Shown: positions 33,929 through 44,235, numbered from the stretch's first letter. The stretch: 64,000 nucleotides of DNA from Thermosipho africanus Ob7 (GCF_003351105.1 NZ_NKRG01000008.1:20506-84505), one strand, 5' to 3'. Translations and numbers: made by a program. The notes: generated by a model not told the origin, from the letters alone.

Positions 33929-34984
33929 ATGAAAAAGGAATTAAGGTATGGATACACAACTGGTTCTTGCGCAACTGCAGCAGCTAAAGCAGCAACTTAC
34001 ATGCTCTTTAACGATGAAATTTTAAAGAGTGTAAAAATAGATCTTCCAATTGGAAAAGAGATAGAGATTGATATTTTTTACATCGAAAGAAAAGAAGGAG
34101 AAGTTATTTGTGGGGTAAGAAAAGATGCAGGTGATGATCCAGACGTTACCCACAACATGATAATATATGCTAAAGCAGAAAAATCGAAAGAGTTTTTAAT
34201 AACCGGTGGAGAGGGGATAGGGGTAGTTACAAAAAAAGGTCTTCCACTGCAAGTAGGAGATTATGCAATAAACCCTGTTCCAAGAAAAATGATAGAAAGT
34301 GAAGTAAAGAAGGTTTTACCAGAAGGAGAAAATGTAAAAATTACAATTTTTGCACCGGAAGGAAAATACATTGCTAAAAGAACGCTTAATCCCAAACTTG
34401 GAATAATCGGAGGTATTTCAATACTTGGTACTACAGGCATAGTAGAGCCTTTGTCAGATGAGGCGTATAAAAAAACAATAGATCTTGAAATTTCAATGGC
34501 AAGCAGCGAAAGTAATGAAATTTGTCTTGTATTTGGAAATTATGGAAAAAATTTTACAACTCTTTCTTCTAAGATGCCGCTTGTTACTATGGGAAATTAC
34601 GTTGGTTTTGCTCTTGAATCTTCTTGCAAGCATAGAATAAAAAAAGTATATCTTGTGGGTCAAATTGGAAAAATGATAAAAGTAGCGGGTGGAATTTTCA
34701 ATACCTACAGTTACATTGCAGATGCAAGAAATGAGATTTTTACTGCTTACCTTTCATTGTATGGACTTGATAGAGGTATTCTAGAAAAAGTTATGAATGC
34801 AAACACAACTGAAGAAATACTCGATTTAATAGAAGGAAAAGTTGGAAAAGATTTTTTTGAAAATCTTGCACTAAGGATCAAAGAAAAATGCACTCAATAC
34901 GTAAAGGGGTGTCTTGAGGTAGAAGTTGAGATATTTTCACTAAAAAAAGGGCATCTTGCAAAGACCTGGAGTGATTTTAAATGA
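33929..34984 (+). CDS. cbiD: Cobalt-precorrin-5B C1-methyltransferase
   Basis: CbiD methylates C1 with SAM in the anaerobic route. The start MKKELRYGYTTGSCATAAAKAA is diagnostic, and KDAGDDPDVTHNMIIYA, GEGIGVVTKKGL and TGGEGIG-like glycine loops follow. Its 351 residues are typical. The ATG follows GGAGGAG, and the reading frame upstream lies in cbiC. It overlaps cbiE by 4 bases. Confidence 0.94.
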   Translation: MKKELRYGYTTGSCATAAAKAATYMLFNDEILKSVKIDLPIGKEIEIDIFYIERKEGEVICGVRKDAGDDPDVTHNMIIYAKAEKSKEFLITGGEGIGVVTKKGLPLQVGDYAINPVPRKMIESEVKKVLPEGENVKITIFAPEGKYIAKRTLNPKLGIIGGISILGTTGIVEPLSDEAYKKTIDLEISMASSESNEICLVFGNYGKNFTTLSSKMPLVTMGNYVGFALESSCKHRIKKVYLVGQIGKMIKVAGGIFNTYSYIADARNEIFTAYLSLYGLDRGILEKVMNANTTEEILDLIEGKVGKDFFENLALRIKEKCTQYVKGCLEVEVEIFSLKKGHLAKTWSDFK

Positions 34985-35580
34985 TAACGGTGGTTGGAGT
35001 TGGACCTGGCAATCCAAAACTTTTAACTTCTTATGCTCTTAAAAAAATTAAAGAAGCTAAAGTGCTGGTAGGAGGCCAAAGATTACTTGAACAATTTGAT
35101 ACAAGGGCCAAAAAAATACCGTATGATAGGAATTTTGATCTGAAAAGCATTGATAAATTAGGAGATGGTGTAGTAATTCTTGCCTCTGGTGATCCATTGT
35201 TATATGGAATAGCCAACACGTTACTTAAAAACTTTGGAAAAGAAAAAATTGAAATTATCCCTGGAATAAGTTGTGTTCAATACATGGCATCTAAATTAAA
35301 AGTCTCTCTTAATGATGCAAAGATTGTGAGCTTTCATGGAAGAAAAGGAAAGTTAGAAGAAATATTAAACTACAAAAAGATATTCATTTTTACTGATAAG
35401 GTAAATACGCCGCAAAAGATAGCAAAAGATTTGAGGAAAGCAAGTTGTACTGATTACGTGATCTTTGTAGGAGAAAATCTTTCGTATGAGAATGAAAAGA
35501 TTTGTAGATTTACTTTGAAAGAACTTGCAGAGTATGAATATGAATTTGGAATAAATCTTGTTCTTCTTCTCGGGGAGTAG
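34981..35580 (+). CDS. cbiE: Cobalt-precorrin-7 C5-methyltransferase
   Basis: A SAM-dependent tetrapyrrole methylase: VVGVGPGNPKLLTSYAL at the start, ILASGDPLLYGIA and IEIIPGISCVQYMAS. 199 residues is the size of a stand-alone CbiE. In many bacteria CbiE and CbiT are fused as CobL; here they are separate but adjacent, 5 bases apart. Confidence 0.9.
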   Translation: MITVVGVGPGNPKLLTSYALKKIKEAKVLVGGQRLLEQFDTRAKKIPYDRNFDLKSIDKLGDGVVILASGDPLLYGIANTLLKNFGKEKIEIIPGISCVQYMASKLKVSLNDAKIVSFHGRKGKLEEILNYKKIFIFTDKVNTPQKIAKDLRKASCTDYVIFVGENLSYENEKICRFTLKELAEYEYEFGINLVLLLGE

Positions 35581-35585
35581 ATCTT

Positions 35586-36131
35586 ATGTATTTTGATGAT
35601 GAATTTTTTTTGCATGAAAATACACCTATTACTAAATCTGAAATAAGGGCAATTGTGTATTCAAAGCTTAATTTGAATAAAAAGGATGTATTTTGGGACA
35701 TAGGTGCAGGAAGTGGAGCAGTTTCAATAGAAGCCTCCTTTTTGTGCAAGAAGGTTTTTGCTGTTGAAAAAAAGTTGGAGAGGGTAAAGACAATAAACGA
35801 AAATATAAGGCGGGCAAAAGCAAAAAATATTGATGTGATATTGGGAGAAGCTCCACAGGCTCTTGAAGCTCTTCCTTCTCCGACAAAGGTATTTATAGGG
35901 GGAAGTGAGGATAAGACTCTTGAATTATTAACGACTGTAGAAAGAAAAATTTTAAATGGTGGAATAATTGTAGCAACATCTATAACGCTTGAAACATTGT
36001 ATATGATTGATAATTTTTACAAAGAGCAGAAGAAAGAAATAATACAGGTTGGAGTAACAAAATTAAGTTCACATAAAAAAAGAATGTTTATAGCAAGAAA
36101 CCCTATATTTATAATTACCGTTTGGAGGTGA
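35586..36131 (+). CDS. cbiT: Cobalt-precorrin-6B C15-methyltransferase (decarboxylating)
   Basis: The class I methyltransferase fold is seen in VFWDIGAGSGAVSIEAS (SAM loop) and VFIGGSEDKTLELL. The opening ENTPITKSEIRAIVYSKL is typical of CbiT. It methylates C15 and removes the acetate side chain at C12. Length is 181 residues. The GGAGGTGA around its stop serves as the ribosome site of the next gene. Confidence 0.92.
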   Translation: MYFDDEFFLHENTPITKSEIRAIVYSKLNLNKKDVFWDIGAGSGAVSIEASFLCKKVFAVEKKLERVKTINENIRRAKAKNIDVILGEAPQALEALPSPTKVFIGGSEDKTLELLTTVERKILNGGIIVATSITLETLYMIDNFYKEQKKEIIQVGVTKLSSHKKRMFIARNPIFIITVWR

Positions 36132-36137
36132 ATCCTT

Positions 36138-36776
36138 ATACTATTTGGTGTTGGAATTTTCCCAGAAGATAATATTACATTGGCGGCTATTGAGGCACTT
36201 AAAAGTTCTAAATATATATTTTGCCCAAGAACGGAAAGCGGGTCAATTGCAGCAGAGCTGGTTAAAAAATATGTTCAAAAAGATATAGAATTTATTGATT
36301 TTCCAATGGGGAAAGACATAAAGATAGATGTCTCAAGGATTTTAAAATCACTTTTAGAAAATAAAAATGTTTCTTTTGTATCAATCGGGGATCCACTTTT
36401 TTATAGCACGTTTCTTTACATAATGGATGTTGCAAAAAAATATGAAATAGAGATAAAGGTATTTCCAACGATTACTTCTTTTTCTTTAGCAGCATCGAAG
36501 ATTAATTTGCCAATTGCGTTAAAAGACGAAGGTATTTCAGTTGTTCCAGGAACTAATTTGAAACTGTTAGAAAAAGCAGTTAACATTTTTGACAATATAG
36601 TGGTTATAAAGCCAAACAGAAATTTTTTGAAAATAGTTGATATTTTAAAAGATAAAGGTTTTAAAATATACATCTTTGAAAACCTTGGTTTTGAAAATGA
36701 AAGGGTATTTGTAGAAGATATTCCTGAAAGTATTGGGTATCTTTCGATAATTATTGCAAAGCGAGGGATAAAATAA
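36138..36776 (+). CDS. cbiL: Cobalt-precorrin-2 C20-methyltransferase, apparent AUA start
   Basis: The product ILFGVGIFPEDNITLAAIEA, SIGDPLFYSTF and VFPTITSFSLAASKI is a tetrapyrrole methylase matching CbiL by order and by length (212 residues). The conserved N-terminal glycine loop begins at 36138, directly after the cbiT stop in the same frame. No ATG, GTG or TTG exists there. The first usual start is TTG at 36180, which would delete the SAM-binding strand and lies 50 bases from the GGAGGTGA site. ATA at 36138 is 9 bases from that GGAGG, so I take it as the start. The loop reads GVGIFPED instead of the common GVGxGPGD. Confidence 0.85.
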   Translation: MLFGVGIFPEDNITLAAIEALKSSKYIFCPRTESGSIAAELVKKYVQKDIEFIDFPMGKDIKIDVSRILKSLLENKNVSFVSIGDPLFYSTFLYIMDVAKKYEIEIKVFPTITSFSLAASKINLPIALKDEGISVVPGTNLKLLEKAVNIFDNIVVIKPNRNFLKIVDILKDKGFKIYIFENLGFENERVFVEDIPESIGYLSIIIAKRGIK

Positions 36777-37535
36777 ATGGTTTATTTTATTGGAGCAGGT
36801 CCAGGGGATCCGGAGCTTTTAACTTTGAAGGGATATAAGATATTGAAAAGTTGTCAAGTTGTTATTTATGCGGGCTCTCTTGTAAATCCAGAGATATTAA
36901 ACTTTGCAGATAAAAATGCAAAGGTATATGATAGCTCGAAGATGACGTTGGAAGAAATATTAGAAGTAATAAGGCGGTATAAAGATAAAGATATAGCAAG
37001 ACTTCATACAGGTGATCCATCGCTGTTTGGAGCAATAAATGAGCAGATAGAGCTTTTAGAAAAAGAAGGTATTCCATACAAGATTATTCCTGGAGTAAGT
37101 TCTATATTTGCTGGTGCTGCAAGTTTGAAAAGAGAACTTACAGTTCCTGAAATTACCCAAACAGTCATTATTACAAGGTATGGAAAAAGAACATATGTCC
37201 CGGAAGAACTAGAAAAACTTTCAAAACACAATGCAACCTTGGTTTTGTTTTTAAGTGTAAAATACCTGAAAGAGATTGTTGATATTTTAAAGAGAAATTA
37301 TCCAAGTAATACACCAATTTCAATTGTGTACAAAGCAAGCTGGAAAGATGAAAATGTCGTAAGTGGTACACTTGAGGATATTGTTGAAAAAGCAGGAAAC
37401 ATTGAAAGTACAGCGTTGATATATGTGGGACGTTTCTTGGAAGATATTAAGACAAGATCGAAATTGTATGATAAAACATTTTCTCACATGTATAGAAGGT
37501 CAGAATATGAAGATAGCAGTTCTTTCGATAACTAA
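36777..37535 (+). CDS. cbiF: Cobalt-precorrin-4 C11-methyltransferase
   Basis: VYFIGAGPGDPELLTLKG, VIYAGSLVNPEIL, ARLHTGDPSLFGAI, IIPGVSSIFAGAASLKREL and the TQTVIITR segment are typical of CbiF/CobM. The 252-residue enzyme adds the C11 methyl group needed for ring contraction chemistry. It begins at the base after the cbiL stop and overlaps cbiG by 29 bases. Confidence 0.94.
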   Translation: MVYFIGAGPGDPELLTLKGYKILKSCQVVIYAGSLVNPEILNFADKNAKVYDSSKMTLEEILEVIRRYKDKDIARLHTGDPSLFGAINEQIELLEKEGIPYKIIPGVSSIFAGAASLKRELTVPEITQTVIITRYGKRTYVPEELEKLSKHNATLVLFLSVKYLKEIVDILKRNYPSNTPISIVYKASWKDENVVSGTLEDIVEKAGNIESTALIYVGRFLEDIKTRSKLYDKTFSHMYRRSEYEDSSSFDN

Positions 37536-38499
37536 AAACGGTGCAGAACTTTCAAAAAAACTTTTTAATTCTATTGAATGTGATGTGTATGTAAAAGAAG
37601 ATTTTAAATTTAACGGAGCAAAAATTATAAATTTTCCTTTGAAAAGGTTTGTAAAGAAAATTTTTAAAATGTACGATGCTCTTGTCTTTATCATGGCAAC
37701 AGGTATCGTTGTAAGGGTGGTAGCAGATTGTTTGAAAGATAAATTTGAGGATCCAGCAGTAGTTGTAATAGATGAAAAAGGAAAATTTGTTATAAGCCTC
37801 CTATCTGGACACGTTGGTGGGGCAAATGAACTTGCAAAGAGGCTTTCAAAAATTTTAGACGCTGTACCTGTTATAACTACTGCATCAGATGTAAATGGTA
37901 TTGAGTCAATTGATATGATAGCCAAAAGGTATGGTTTTGAAATAGAAAGGCGAGAAGATCTATCAAAGGTTAGTGCAGCTATAGTAAACAAGGAACATGT
38001 CGACTTCATATTAGATTCTGAACTTGATATAGATGTTGAAAGTAAAAGCTACATTGATTCAACAGCACAGGTTTATATTACAAACAAAGTTGTTTTTTCC
38101 AAAAAACCACATGTCATATTAAGGCCAAAAAATCTAGTAGTAGGCATAGGTTGCAAGAAAAATTTAGAATTTAAAAAGCTTTTGCAATTTGTTGAAAGCT
38201 CGCTTGTATTTTTAAATTTGTCAAAAAATAGCATTAGAGCAATTGCAACTATCGAATTAAAAAAGAAAGAAGATGCGCTGCTAAAACTTTCAAAGTATTT
38301 AAATGTACCGCTTAAGATTTATTCGGTTGAGGATATTAAAAAGGTTGAAAGTTTGTTTGAAGGCTCAGAGTTTGTAAAAAAAATAATTGGTGTGGGGTCA
38401 GTTGCAAGACCAGTTGGGTACCTTGAAAGTAACATGGGAAAGGAACTGTTTTATTCAAAAAAAGATGGAATGGTACTTTCAATTTATCAGGATAGGTGA
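37507..38499 (+). CDS. cbiG: Cobalt-precorrin-5A hydrolase
   Basis: CbiG opens the delta-lactone and releases acetaldehyde. The central domain has FIMATGIVVRVVADCLKDKFEDPAVVVIDEKG and LLSGHVGGANELA; the C-terminal domain has VVGIGCKKNLEF and a GVGSVARPV ending, both CbiG signatures. It has 330 residues. The ATG at 37507 opens MKIAVLSITKNGAELSKKL, which fits the family, and lies within the end of cbiF. Confidence 0.93.
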   Translation: MKIAVLSITKNGAELSKKLFNSIECDVYVKEDFKFNGAKIINFPLKRFVKKIFKMYDALVFIMATGIVVRVVADCLKDKFEDPAVVVIDEKGKFVISLLSGHVGGANELAKRLSKILDAVPVITTASDVNGIESIDMIAKRYGFEIERREDLSKVSAAIVNKEHVDFILDSELDIDVESKSYIDSTAQVYITNKVVFSKKPHVILRPKNLVVGIGCKKNLEFKKLLQFVESSLVFLNLSKNSIRAIATIELKKKEDALLKLSKYLNVPLKIYSVEDIKKVESLFEGSEFVKKIIGVGSVARPVGYLESNMGKELFYSKKDGMVLSIYQDR

Positions 38500-38502
38500 T
38501 AT

Positions 38503-39216
38503 ATGATGATAAAACTTGTGGGAATTGGACCAGGTGATTTGCAGTATTTAACGTTTAGGGCAAAGGATGCGTTAGAAAAATGTGATGTGGTAATAGGTTA
38601 TGAAAAATATGTCGAGCAAATTGCAGAGTTAATAAAATCAAAAGTGATATACAAATACAAAATGGGACAAGAAGAGGAAAGATGTAAAAGAGCAGTGGAG
38701 TTGTCAAATGAAGGAAAAGATGTTTGTCTTGTCTGTGGGGGAGATCCTGGTATTTACAGCCTTTCAAGTATAATTCTAAATTTAACAGATAATGTTGAAA
38801 TTATTCCTGGTATTTCTGCTTTAAATGCCTGTGCTAGCATTTTGGGATCACCTATAAGCAATGATTTTGTTGTCTTGAGCTTTTCAGATTATAACGTGGA
38901 CATTTCAGAGATAAAGAAAAGAGTTGAACTTGCTTGCAAGGTAGATTTTGTGATGGTTATTTATAACCCCATAAGCAAGGTTAGATTGGAAAAAACTAAA
39001 GAAATATTTCAGGTTATTGTGGATAACAAGCCGGCTAAAACAAAAGTAGCATTAGTAAAAAATTGCTACAGAGCAGATTTTAGTATGAGAATAATAGAGC
39101 TTTCTCAAATATTTGAAAACATCGATTTTATAGACATGAATACAACAGTGATAGTTGGAAACAAATATACATACGAAAATTTTGGAAGATTAATTACACC
39201 AAGGTGGTACAAATGA
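38503..39216 (+). CDS. cbiH: Cobalt-factor III/cobalt-precorrin-3 C17-methyltransferase
   Basis: LVGIGPGDLQYLTFRA, VIGYEKYVEQI, VCLVCGGDPGIYSLSS, IIPGISALNACASILGSPISNDF and VMVIYNPISKVR identify CbiH/CobJ. The 237-residue enzyme methylates C17 and performs ring contraction. It may start at the second ATG (38506). It overlaps cbiJ by 4 bases. Confidence 0.93.
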   Translation: MMIKLVGIGPGDLQYLTFRAKDALEKCDVVIGYEKYVEQIAELIKSKVIYKYKMGQEEERCKRAVELSNEGKDVCLVCGGDPGIYSLSSIILNLTDNVEIIPGISALNACASILGSPISNDFVVLSFSDYNVDISEIKKRVELACKVDFVMVIYNPISKVRLEKTKEIFQVIVDNKPAKTKVALVKNCYRADFSMRIIELSQIFENIDFIDMNTTVIVGNKYTYENFGRLITPRWYK

Positions 39217-39950
39217 TACTTGTTTTATCTGGAACAAGTGTAGGAAGAAAAGTCGCAGATGCGCTTTCAAGAAAATATAAAGTGCTAGTTTCTACAAAAA
39301 CAGAGTATGGAAAAAAATTAATAAATGAAAATAAAAATTTAAAGGCTGTATATGGAGAACTTGATAGAGAAAGTCTAAAGAGTTTAATTTTGGAAAACAA
39401 TATCAAAGTTATAGTCGATGCAACTCATCCTTTTGCAACTATTATTAGTAAAATAGCTTTTTCAGTTTCAAAAGAACTAAATGTGGATTATATAAGGTAC
39501 TTAGAGGAAGAAGAAAAAGTTTCATATGAAAATGCAATATATGTGGAAGGACACAGTCAGGCAAAAGAAAAATGCTATGATTTTGACAATATTTTCTTAA
39601 CCATAGGGACTAAGAATTTGGCAGTGTATAAGGATTTGATTGATTCAAAGAATGTTTTTGTGAGGGTACTTCCAACGGTTGAATCAATAAAGGTTTGTGA
39701 GGATTTGAATATTTTACCCAAAAATATAATAGCCATGCAGGGACCGTTTTCTAAGGAGCTTAATTATATTTTGTTTAAAGAAACAGAGGCCCAGGTAGTT
39801 GTTACAAAGGAGAGTAATCTCTTTGAAAAGGTAGAAGCTGCAAAACGACTTGGAATACATTTGATTATTGTTAAAAGACCTAAAGAAGTTGGTAGGAAAA
39901 AGGTAAGCAGTATAGATGAACTAATGAGGGTGATAAAGGATGCTGAATAA
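39213..39950 (+). CDS. cbiJ: Cobalt-precorrin-6A reductase
   Basis: A CobK/CbiJ-type NAD(P)H-dependent reductase of 245 residues. ILVLSGTSVGRKVADAL, IVDATHPFATIISKIA, IFLTIGTKNLAVY, FVRVLPTVES and VVTKESN are the conserved blocks. ATG at 39213 overlaps the cbiH stop as ATGA and follows AAGGTGG. The hemA start overlaps its end by 11 bases. Confidence 0.92.
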   Translation: MILVLSGTSVGRKVADALSRKYKVLVSTKTEYGKKLINENKNLKAVYGELDRESLKSLILENNIKVIVDATHPFATIISKIAFSVSKELNVDYIRYLEEEEKVSYENAIYVEGHSQAKEKCYDFDNIFLTIGTKNLAVYKDLIDSKNVFVRVLPTVESIKVCEDLNILPKNIIAMQGPFSKELNYILFKETEAQVVVTKESNLFEKVEAAKRLGIHLIIVKRPKEVGRKKVSSIDELMRVIKDAE

Positions 39951-41058
39951 TCTAAAAATGATAGGCATAGGGAGAAATGCTCCTCTTTATATTTTGGAAA
40001 AGTTTGATTTTGATGAAAAAGAAATTATTGAGCTTTTAAAAAGTAAAGTAGATGAAATCGCCGTGCTTAAAACGTGCCATAGAAGAGAAATATATTTTAT
40101 TGGAGATTTAAAAAAACTACCTTTTGATTTAGATGAAAATGTAGAAGGATATTTGATACAAAGAACAGGGCTTGATGTTGTAAGACATCTATTTAAAGTT
40201 TCATCAGGACTTGATTCCATGGTTCTTGGGGAGCATCAAATTCTTTCACAAGTAAAAAATACATACAAAAATTTTTGTGAAGGAAAATTGTTGAAGCGAA
40301 TATTTAATGAAGCAATTTCAGTCGGAAAAGAGGTTAGGGAAAAAACTGGAGTTTCAAAATTTCCACTTTCAATAAGTTATATTGCTGTAAAGTTAATTGA
40401 GGAATTAAAAGGAAAAATTTCAGAAAAAGACATTTTTGTGATAGGTACAGGCCAAATGGGGCAAAAGGTGGTTAAGTATCTTGTTGATAGAAATGCAAAT
40501 GTATATATATCCAACAGAACAAAGTCCAAGGCTTTAGAAATTAAAAATAAATATCCGGGAGTACATTTGGTTGATTTTTCAAAAAAGTATGAGTTTATTT
40601 CAAAGAGTGATGTTGTAATTAGTGCTACTAATGCCCCACACTATGTCGTTGAAAAGAAAAAAGTTAATACAAGAAAAAAAATATTGTTTATTGATCTTTC
40701 AATGCCAAGAAATATAGATCCAAAGCTTTCAAAGTTACATGATCTATACACACTTGATGATCTACAAAAGATTTCTGAAAAGTATAGCTTATTAAGAAAA
40801 GAAAAGATAGATATGATGCAAAAAATTTTGGAGCAAAGAATAGAAAAATTTTTGAATTGGTATTATTCACGAAATTTGAAAGAAAAGATAGAAGATGTAA
40901 TAAAGATGAGAGACATTGTTGTGGAAGAAGAATTTAAAAGGCTTGTTAATAAAGTTGAGGATAACAAAAATCTTGAAAAGATAAAGGAAAGTCTTAGAAG
41001 ATGCGCAAATAGAATGGCAAGTTATCATATCCAATATTTAAAGGGTGAAAGATTATGA
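39940..41058 (+). CDS. hemA: Glutamyl-tRNA reductase
   Basis: First committed step of the C5 route to 5-aminolevulinate. LKTCHRREIYFIGD carries the catalytic Cys, SGLDSMVLGEHQILSQVKNTY the substrate domain, and FVIGTGQMGQKVVKYL the NADPH site; the helical dimerisation domain closes the 372-residue protein. With no heme pathway end genes in the cluster, the precursor is probably made for B12. Translation is coupled to cbiJ and to hemC by overlaps. Confidence 0.95.
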   Translation: MLNNLKMIGIGRNAPLYILEKFDFDEKEIIELLKSKVDEIAVLKTCHRREIYFIGDLKKLPFDLDENVEGYLIQRTGLDVVRHLFKVSSGLDSMVLGEHQILSQVKNTYKNFCEGKLLKRIFNEAISVGKEVREKTGVSKFPLSISYIAVKLIEELKGKISEKDIFVIGTGQMGQKVVKYLVDRNANVYISNRTKSKALEIKNKYPGVHLVDFSKKYEFISKSDVVISATNAPHYVVEKKKVNTRKKILFIDLSMPRNIDPKLSKLHDLYTLDDLQKISEKYSLLRKEKIDMMQKILEQRIEKFLNWYYSRNLKEKIEDVIKMRDIVVEEEFKRLVNKVEDNKNLEKIKESLRRCANRMASYHIQYLKGERL

Positions 41059-41897
41059 AGATAAAGGTTGGGACACGTGGAAGCAAACTAGCTTTAATAC
41101 AAACTAATATGGTTGTTGAAAGGTTAAAGAGTAAGTTATCGAACGTTTCATTTGAAGTTATACCAATCAAAACAAAGGGAGATATTGTAAAAAAGCCAGT
41201 TGAGAAAATAGGAGGAAAAGGAGTTTTTGTAAGTGATATTGAAAAGCTCCTTTTAAATGGAGAAATTGATATAGCAATTCATAGTATGAAGGATATGCCA
41301 AGTAAGATTCCAGATGGACTGTATCTAACTTCAGTATTAAAAAGAGAAGATGCAAGGGATGTATTTGTTGGAAAAAATGATTTCTTTTTGCTAGAAAGTG
41401 GTGCAAAAATAGGAACTTCAAGTAAAAGACGTATGTTTCAATTAAGTATGTTAAGACCAGACATTGAAATAGTACCCATTCGTGGAAATGTTGATACAAG
41501 GCTAAAAAGAATCGGTGAGCTTGATGGAATTGTCCTTGCTGCGGCAGGATTAAAAAGACTTGGGCTTGAGAAAAAAATTACTAATTATTTTTCGATAGAG
41601 CAAGTTGTTCCAGCACCATGCCAAGGAATTTTAGCACTCGAATTTACATCTAAATTTTTACCTTTATTTGAAAAGGTAAAAGATGAAATTGTAGATCCTG
41701 ATACAGAATATGTTTCAAAAATAGAAAGAAAAGTTCTTTCTATTTCAGGTTTTGATTGTAACACGCCGTTTGGTTTTTACTGTGAAAAGAATGATGATAA
41801 CTTGGTTTTTCACATATTTAAAAATGAGACAAGAGAAAGGTTGGTAGCTGATAAAGAAAGAGCATATGAAGTGTTAGGAGAGATAAGATGGGAGTAG
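41055..41897 (+). CDS. hemC: Hydroxymethylbilane synthase (porphobilinogen deaminase)
   Basis: KVGTRGSKLALIQTNMV, GGKGVFVSDIEKLLLNGEIDIAIHSMKDMP, GTSSKRRMFQL, IRGNVDTRLKR and QGILALEF are diagnostic. The cofactor Cys is in SGFDCNTPFG. At 280 residues the third domain is shorter than in most bacteria (about 310). It overlaps hemA by 4 bases and cobA-hemD by 10. Confidence 0.95.
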   Translation: MKIKVGTRGSKLALIQTNMVVERLKSKLSNVSFEVIPIKTKGDIVKKPVEKIGGKGVFVSDIEKLLLNGEIDIAIHSMKDMPSKIPDGLYLTSVLKREDARDVFVGKNDFFLLESGAKIGTSSKRRMFQLSMLRPDIEIVPIRGNVDTRLKRIGELDGIVLAAAGLKRLGLEKKITNYFSIEQVVPAPCQGILALEFTSKFLPLFEKVKDEIVDPDTEYVSKIERKVLSISGFDCNTPFGFYCEKNDDNLVFHIFKNETRERLVADKERAYEVLGEIRWE

Positions 41898-43282
41898 TTT
41901 ACCTTGTTGGTGCCGGACCTGGAGACTTGAAATTAATAACTTTAAAGGGATTAGAAGTTTTAAAAGAGGCTGATTGTGTGGTTTATGATCATCTGATAAA
42001 TCCTAATCTTTTAAATTTTGCAAAAGATGATGCAAAGCTTATATATGTTGGTAAAGTCGCAGGAAATCATTCCAAAACTCAGGAGCAGATAAACAAAATT
42101 TTAGAAGACGAGGCAAGAAAGGCAAATGTGGTTGTTAGGTTAAAAGGTGGAGATCCGTTTGTATTTGGAAGAGGTGGGGAAGAATTTGACTATTTAACGC
42201 AAAGAGGAATTAAAGTAGAAATAATTCCAGGTATAACTTCAGCAATTGCAGCACCAGCTTATGCAGGAATACCTGTTACACAAAGAGGTATTTCTTCACA
42301 CTTTCATGTTTATACAGGACATAGTAAAGACACGAAAATTTATGAAGATAGTGGTACTATAGTGTTTCTAATGGTTTCAAAAAACATAGATTTTGTAAAA
42401 GAAAAACTTCTTGAAAAGTTTTTACCTGACACACCTTGTGCGGTTATAAACAACGGAACGACAAATCTACAAAAAACTTATCTGACATTAGTTAAGGATC
42501 TTAATACCCAGTTATTTGATTCACCTTCGCTTTTGGTTGTAGGGGATGTTGTAAAAAAGAGAATAAATTGGTTTGAAGGCGGAAAGTTATTTGGAAAGAA
42601 AATATTAATTACAACTCAGTATAGCAAGGATTTTGAAATTTTAGAGAAAAGCGGTGCACAACTTTATTTTGTTCCAACCTTTTATATTAAAGAAAATGTT
42701 GAAAAACTTAAATACCTTGCAAAAAATTTGGATAAATATGAGATATTGATATTTACAAGTAAAAACGGTGTACGGCTATTTTTAAAGTGGTTAAAGAAAT
42801 TCAAAATTGACTTAAGAAGCCTAAAAGCAGAGATAGCGGTAATCGGTGAAAAGACAGCAAAAGAATTTGAAAAAGTTGGCGTATTTGCTGATATTATACC
42901 TGAAAAAGAGCTTTCTGAAAAATTATTTGAAATGATTGATAAAAGAAAAAAGGCAGCATATATAACGTCGACTTTGGGGAAGAATATAAATGAGGAAAAC
43001 ATAGAAAAGATTGAGATTTATCAAACAATTGAGAACTATAGAATGAAGAGGGTTTTAAATGAAGTATTAAAAAAAGAAATGGATTATGTTATTTTTACAA
43101 GCCCTTCATCATTTTTATTCTTTCTTAGAATGGCAAAACTTAATAAAGAAAAGATATGTGCGATAGGGCCTGTTACTAAAAAATGTATAGAAGATCATGG
43201 GTACAAAGTTGAAATAATGCCAAAAAAATACACTTATGAAGAACTTTGCAAGGAAATATTGAAAAAGGGGGATAGATCTTGA
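41888..43282 (+). CDS. Fused uroporphyrinogen-III C-methyltransferase and uroporphyrinogen-III synthase
   Basis: The first half (about residues 1-240) is SUMT/Cob[38 protein letters not shown] and [22 protein letters not shown]. The second half (about 245-464) is Hem[46 protein letters not shown] and [13 protein letters not shown]. The fusion couples making uroporphyrinogen III with its conversion to precorrin-2, steering the intermediate to corrinoids. Such fusions (cobA-hemD) are known in clostridia and related bacteria. It overlaps its neighbours by 10 and 4 bases. Confidence 0.95.
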   Translation: MGVVYLVGAGPGDLKLITLKGLEVLKEADCVVYDHLINPNLLNFAKDDAKLIYVGKVAGNHSKTQEQINKILEDEARKANVVVRLKGGDPFVFGRGGEEFDYLTQRGIKVEIIPGITSAIAAPAYAGIPVTQRGISSHFHVYTGHSKDTKIYEDSGTIVFLMVSKNIDFVKEKLLEKFLPDTPCAVINNGTTNLQKTYLTLVKDLNTQLFDSPSLLVVGDVVKKRINWFEGGKLFGKKILITTQYSKDFEILEKSGAQLYFVPTFYIKENVEKLKYLAKNLDKYEILIFTSKNGVRLFLKWLKKFKIDLRSLKAEIAVIGEKTAKEFEKVGVFADIIPEKELSEKLFEMIDKRKKAAYITSTLGKNINEENIEKIEIYQTIENYRMKRVLNEVLKKEMDYVIFTSPSSFLFFLRMAKLNKEKICAIGPVTKKCIEDHGYKVEIMPKKYTYEELCKEILKKGDRS

Positions 43283-44235
43283 TAAAGAGGCCTAGAAGAT
43301 TGAGAAAAAATGAGATTATACGTAGCCTTGTAAGAGAGTATAAGGTTTGTGTGGATGATCTAGTTTATCCTCTATTTATTAAGGACGGTTACAAATTAAA
43401 AGAGGAAATAGATTCGATGCCAGGTATTTTTAGATATTCTATTGATACAGCAATTGAAGAGATAAAGGAAGCAAGATCATATGGTATAAAAAGTTTTATA
43501 CTCTTTGGAGTGCCTGAGGAAAAGAATTTAGAGTGTGCACTTTCTGGGATAATTCCAAAAGCACTTAGACAAATAAAAAGAGAAATTGAAGATATTGTAT
43601 TGATTGCAGATGTTTGCATGTGTGGATATACAAAAGAAGGCCATTGTGGAATTGTAAAAGATGGTGTGATTTTAAACGATGAGAGTTTGACTGTACTAGC
43701 TGATATTGCACTAAGCTATGCAGAAGCGGGAGCTGATATTGTAGCACCATCTGATATGATGGATGGAAGGGTTTACGAAATCAGAAAAAAACTCGATGAA
43801 CATAAATTTACAGATACCCTTATAATGTCTTACAGTGTAAAATACGCATCTTCTTTTTATGGCCCATTCAGAGATGCGGCTCACTCTGCTCCAGCATTTG
43901 GAGATAGAAAGACTTACCAGATGGATTATGCAAATAAAAGAGAAGCTTTAATGGAAATAGAGCTTGATATTGAAGAAGGTGCAGATATAGTAATGGTAAA
44001 ACCTGCACTTTCTTATCTAGATATAATACATCTTGCAAAAGAAAAGTTTAATCTTCCAGTTGCGGCGTACAACGTGAGTGGAGAATATTCAATGGTAAAG
44101 GCTGCATCAAAGATGGGATGGATAAATGAAAAGGACATAGTGATGGAGATTTTAACTAGTATGAAGAGGGCAGGAGCGGATATAATCATAACTTATCATG
44201 CAAAGGATGTTGCAAGATGGATTACTTGCCAGTAA
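43279..44235 (+). CDS. hemB: Porphobilinogen synthase (delta-aminolevulinic acid dehydratase)
   Basis: The zinc-site Cys residues are present in [14 protein letters not shown], and the catalytic lysines in [19 protein letters not shown] and [12 protein letters not shown]. The 318 residues are standard. [12 protein letters not shown] is a further conserved block. It should be the zinc-dependent type. It overlaps cobA-hemD by 4 bases and the next gene by 19. Confidence 0.96.
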   Translation: MIKRPRRLRKNEIIRSLVREYKVCVDDLVYPLFIKDGYKLKEEIDSMPGIFRYSIDTAIEEIKEARSYGIKSFILFGVPEEKNLECALSGIIPKALRQIKREIEDIVLIADVCMCGYTKEGHCGIVKDGVILNDESLTVLADIALSYAEAGADIVAPSDMMDGRVYEIRKKLDEHKFTDTLIMSYSVKYASSFYGPFRDAAHSAPAFGDRKTYQMDYANKREALMEIELDIEEGADIVMVKPALSYLDIIHLAKEKFNLPVAAYNVSGEYSMVKAASKMGWINEKDIVMEILTSMKRAGADIIITYHAKDVARWITCQ

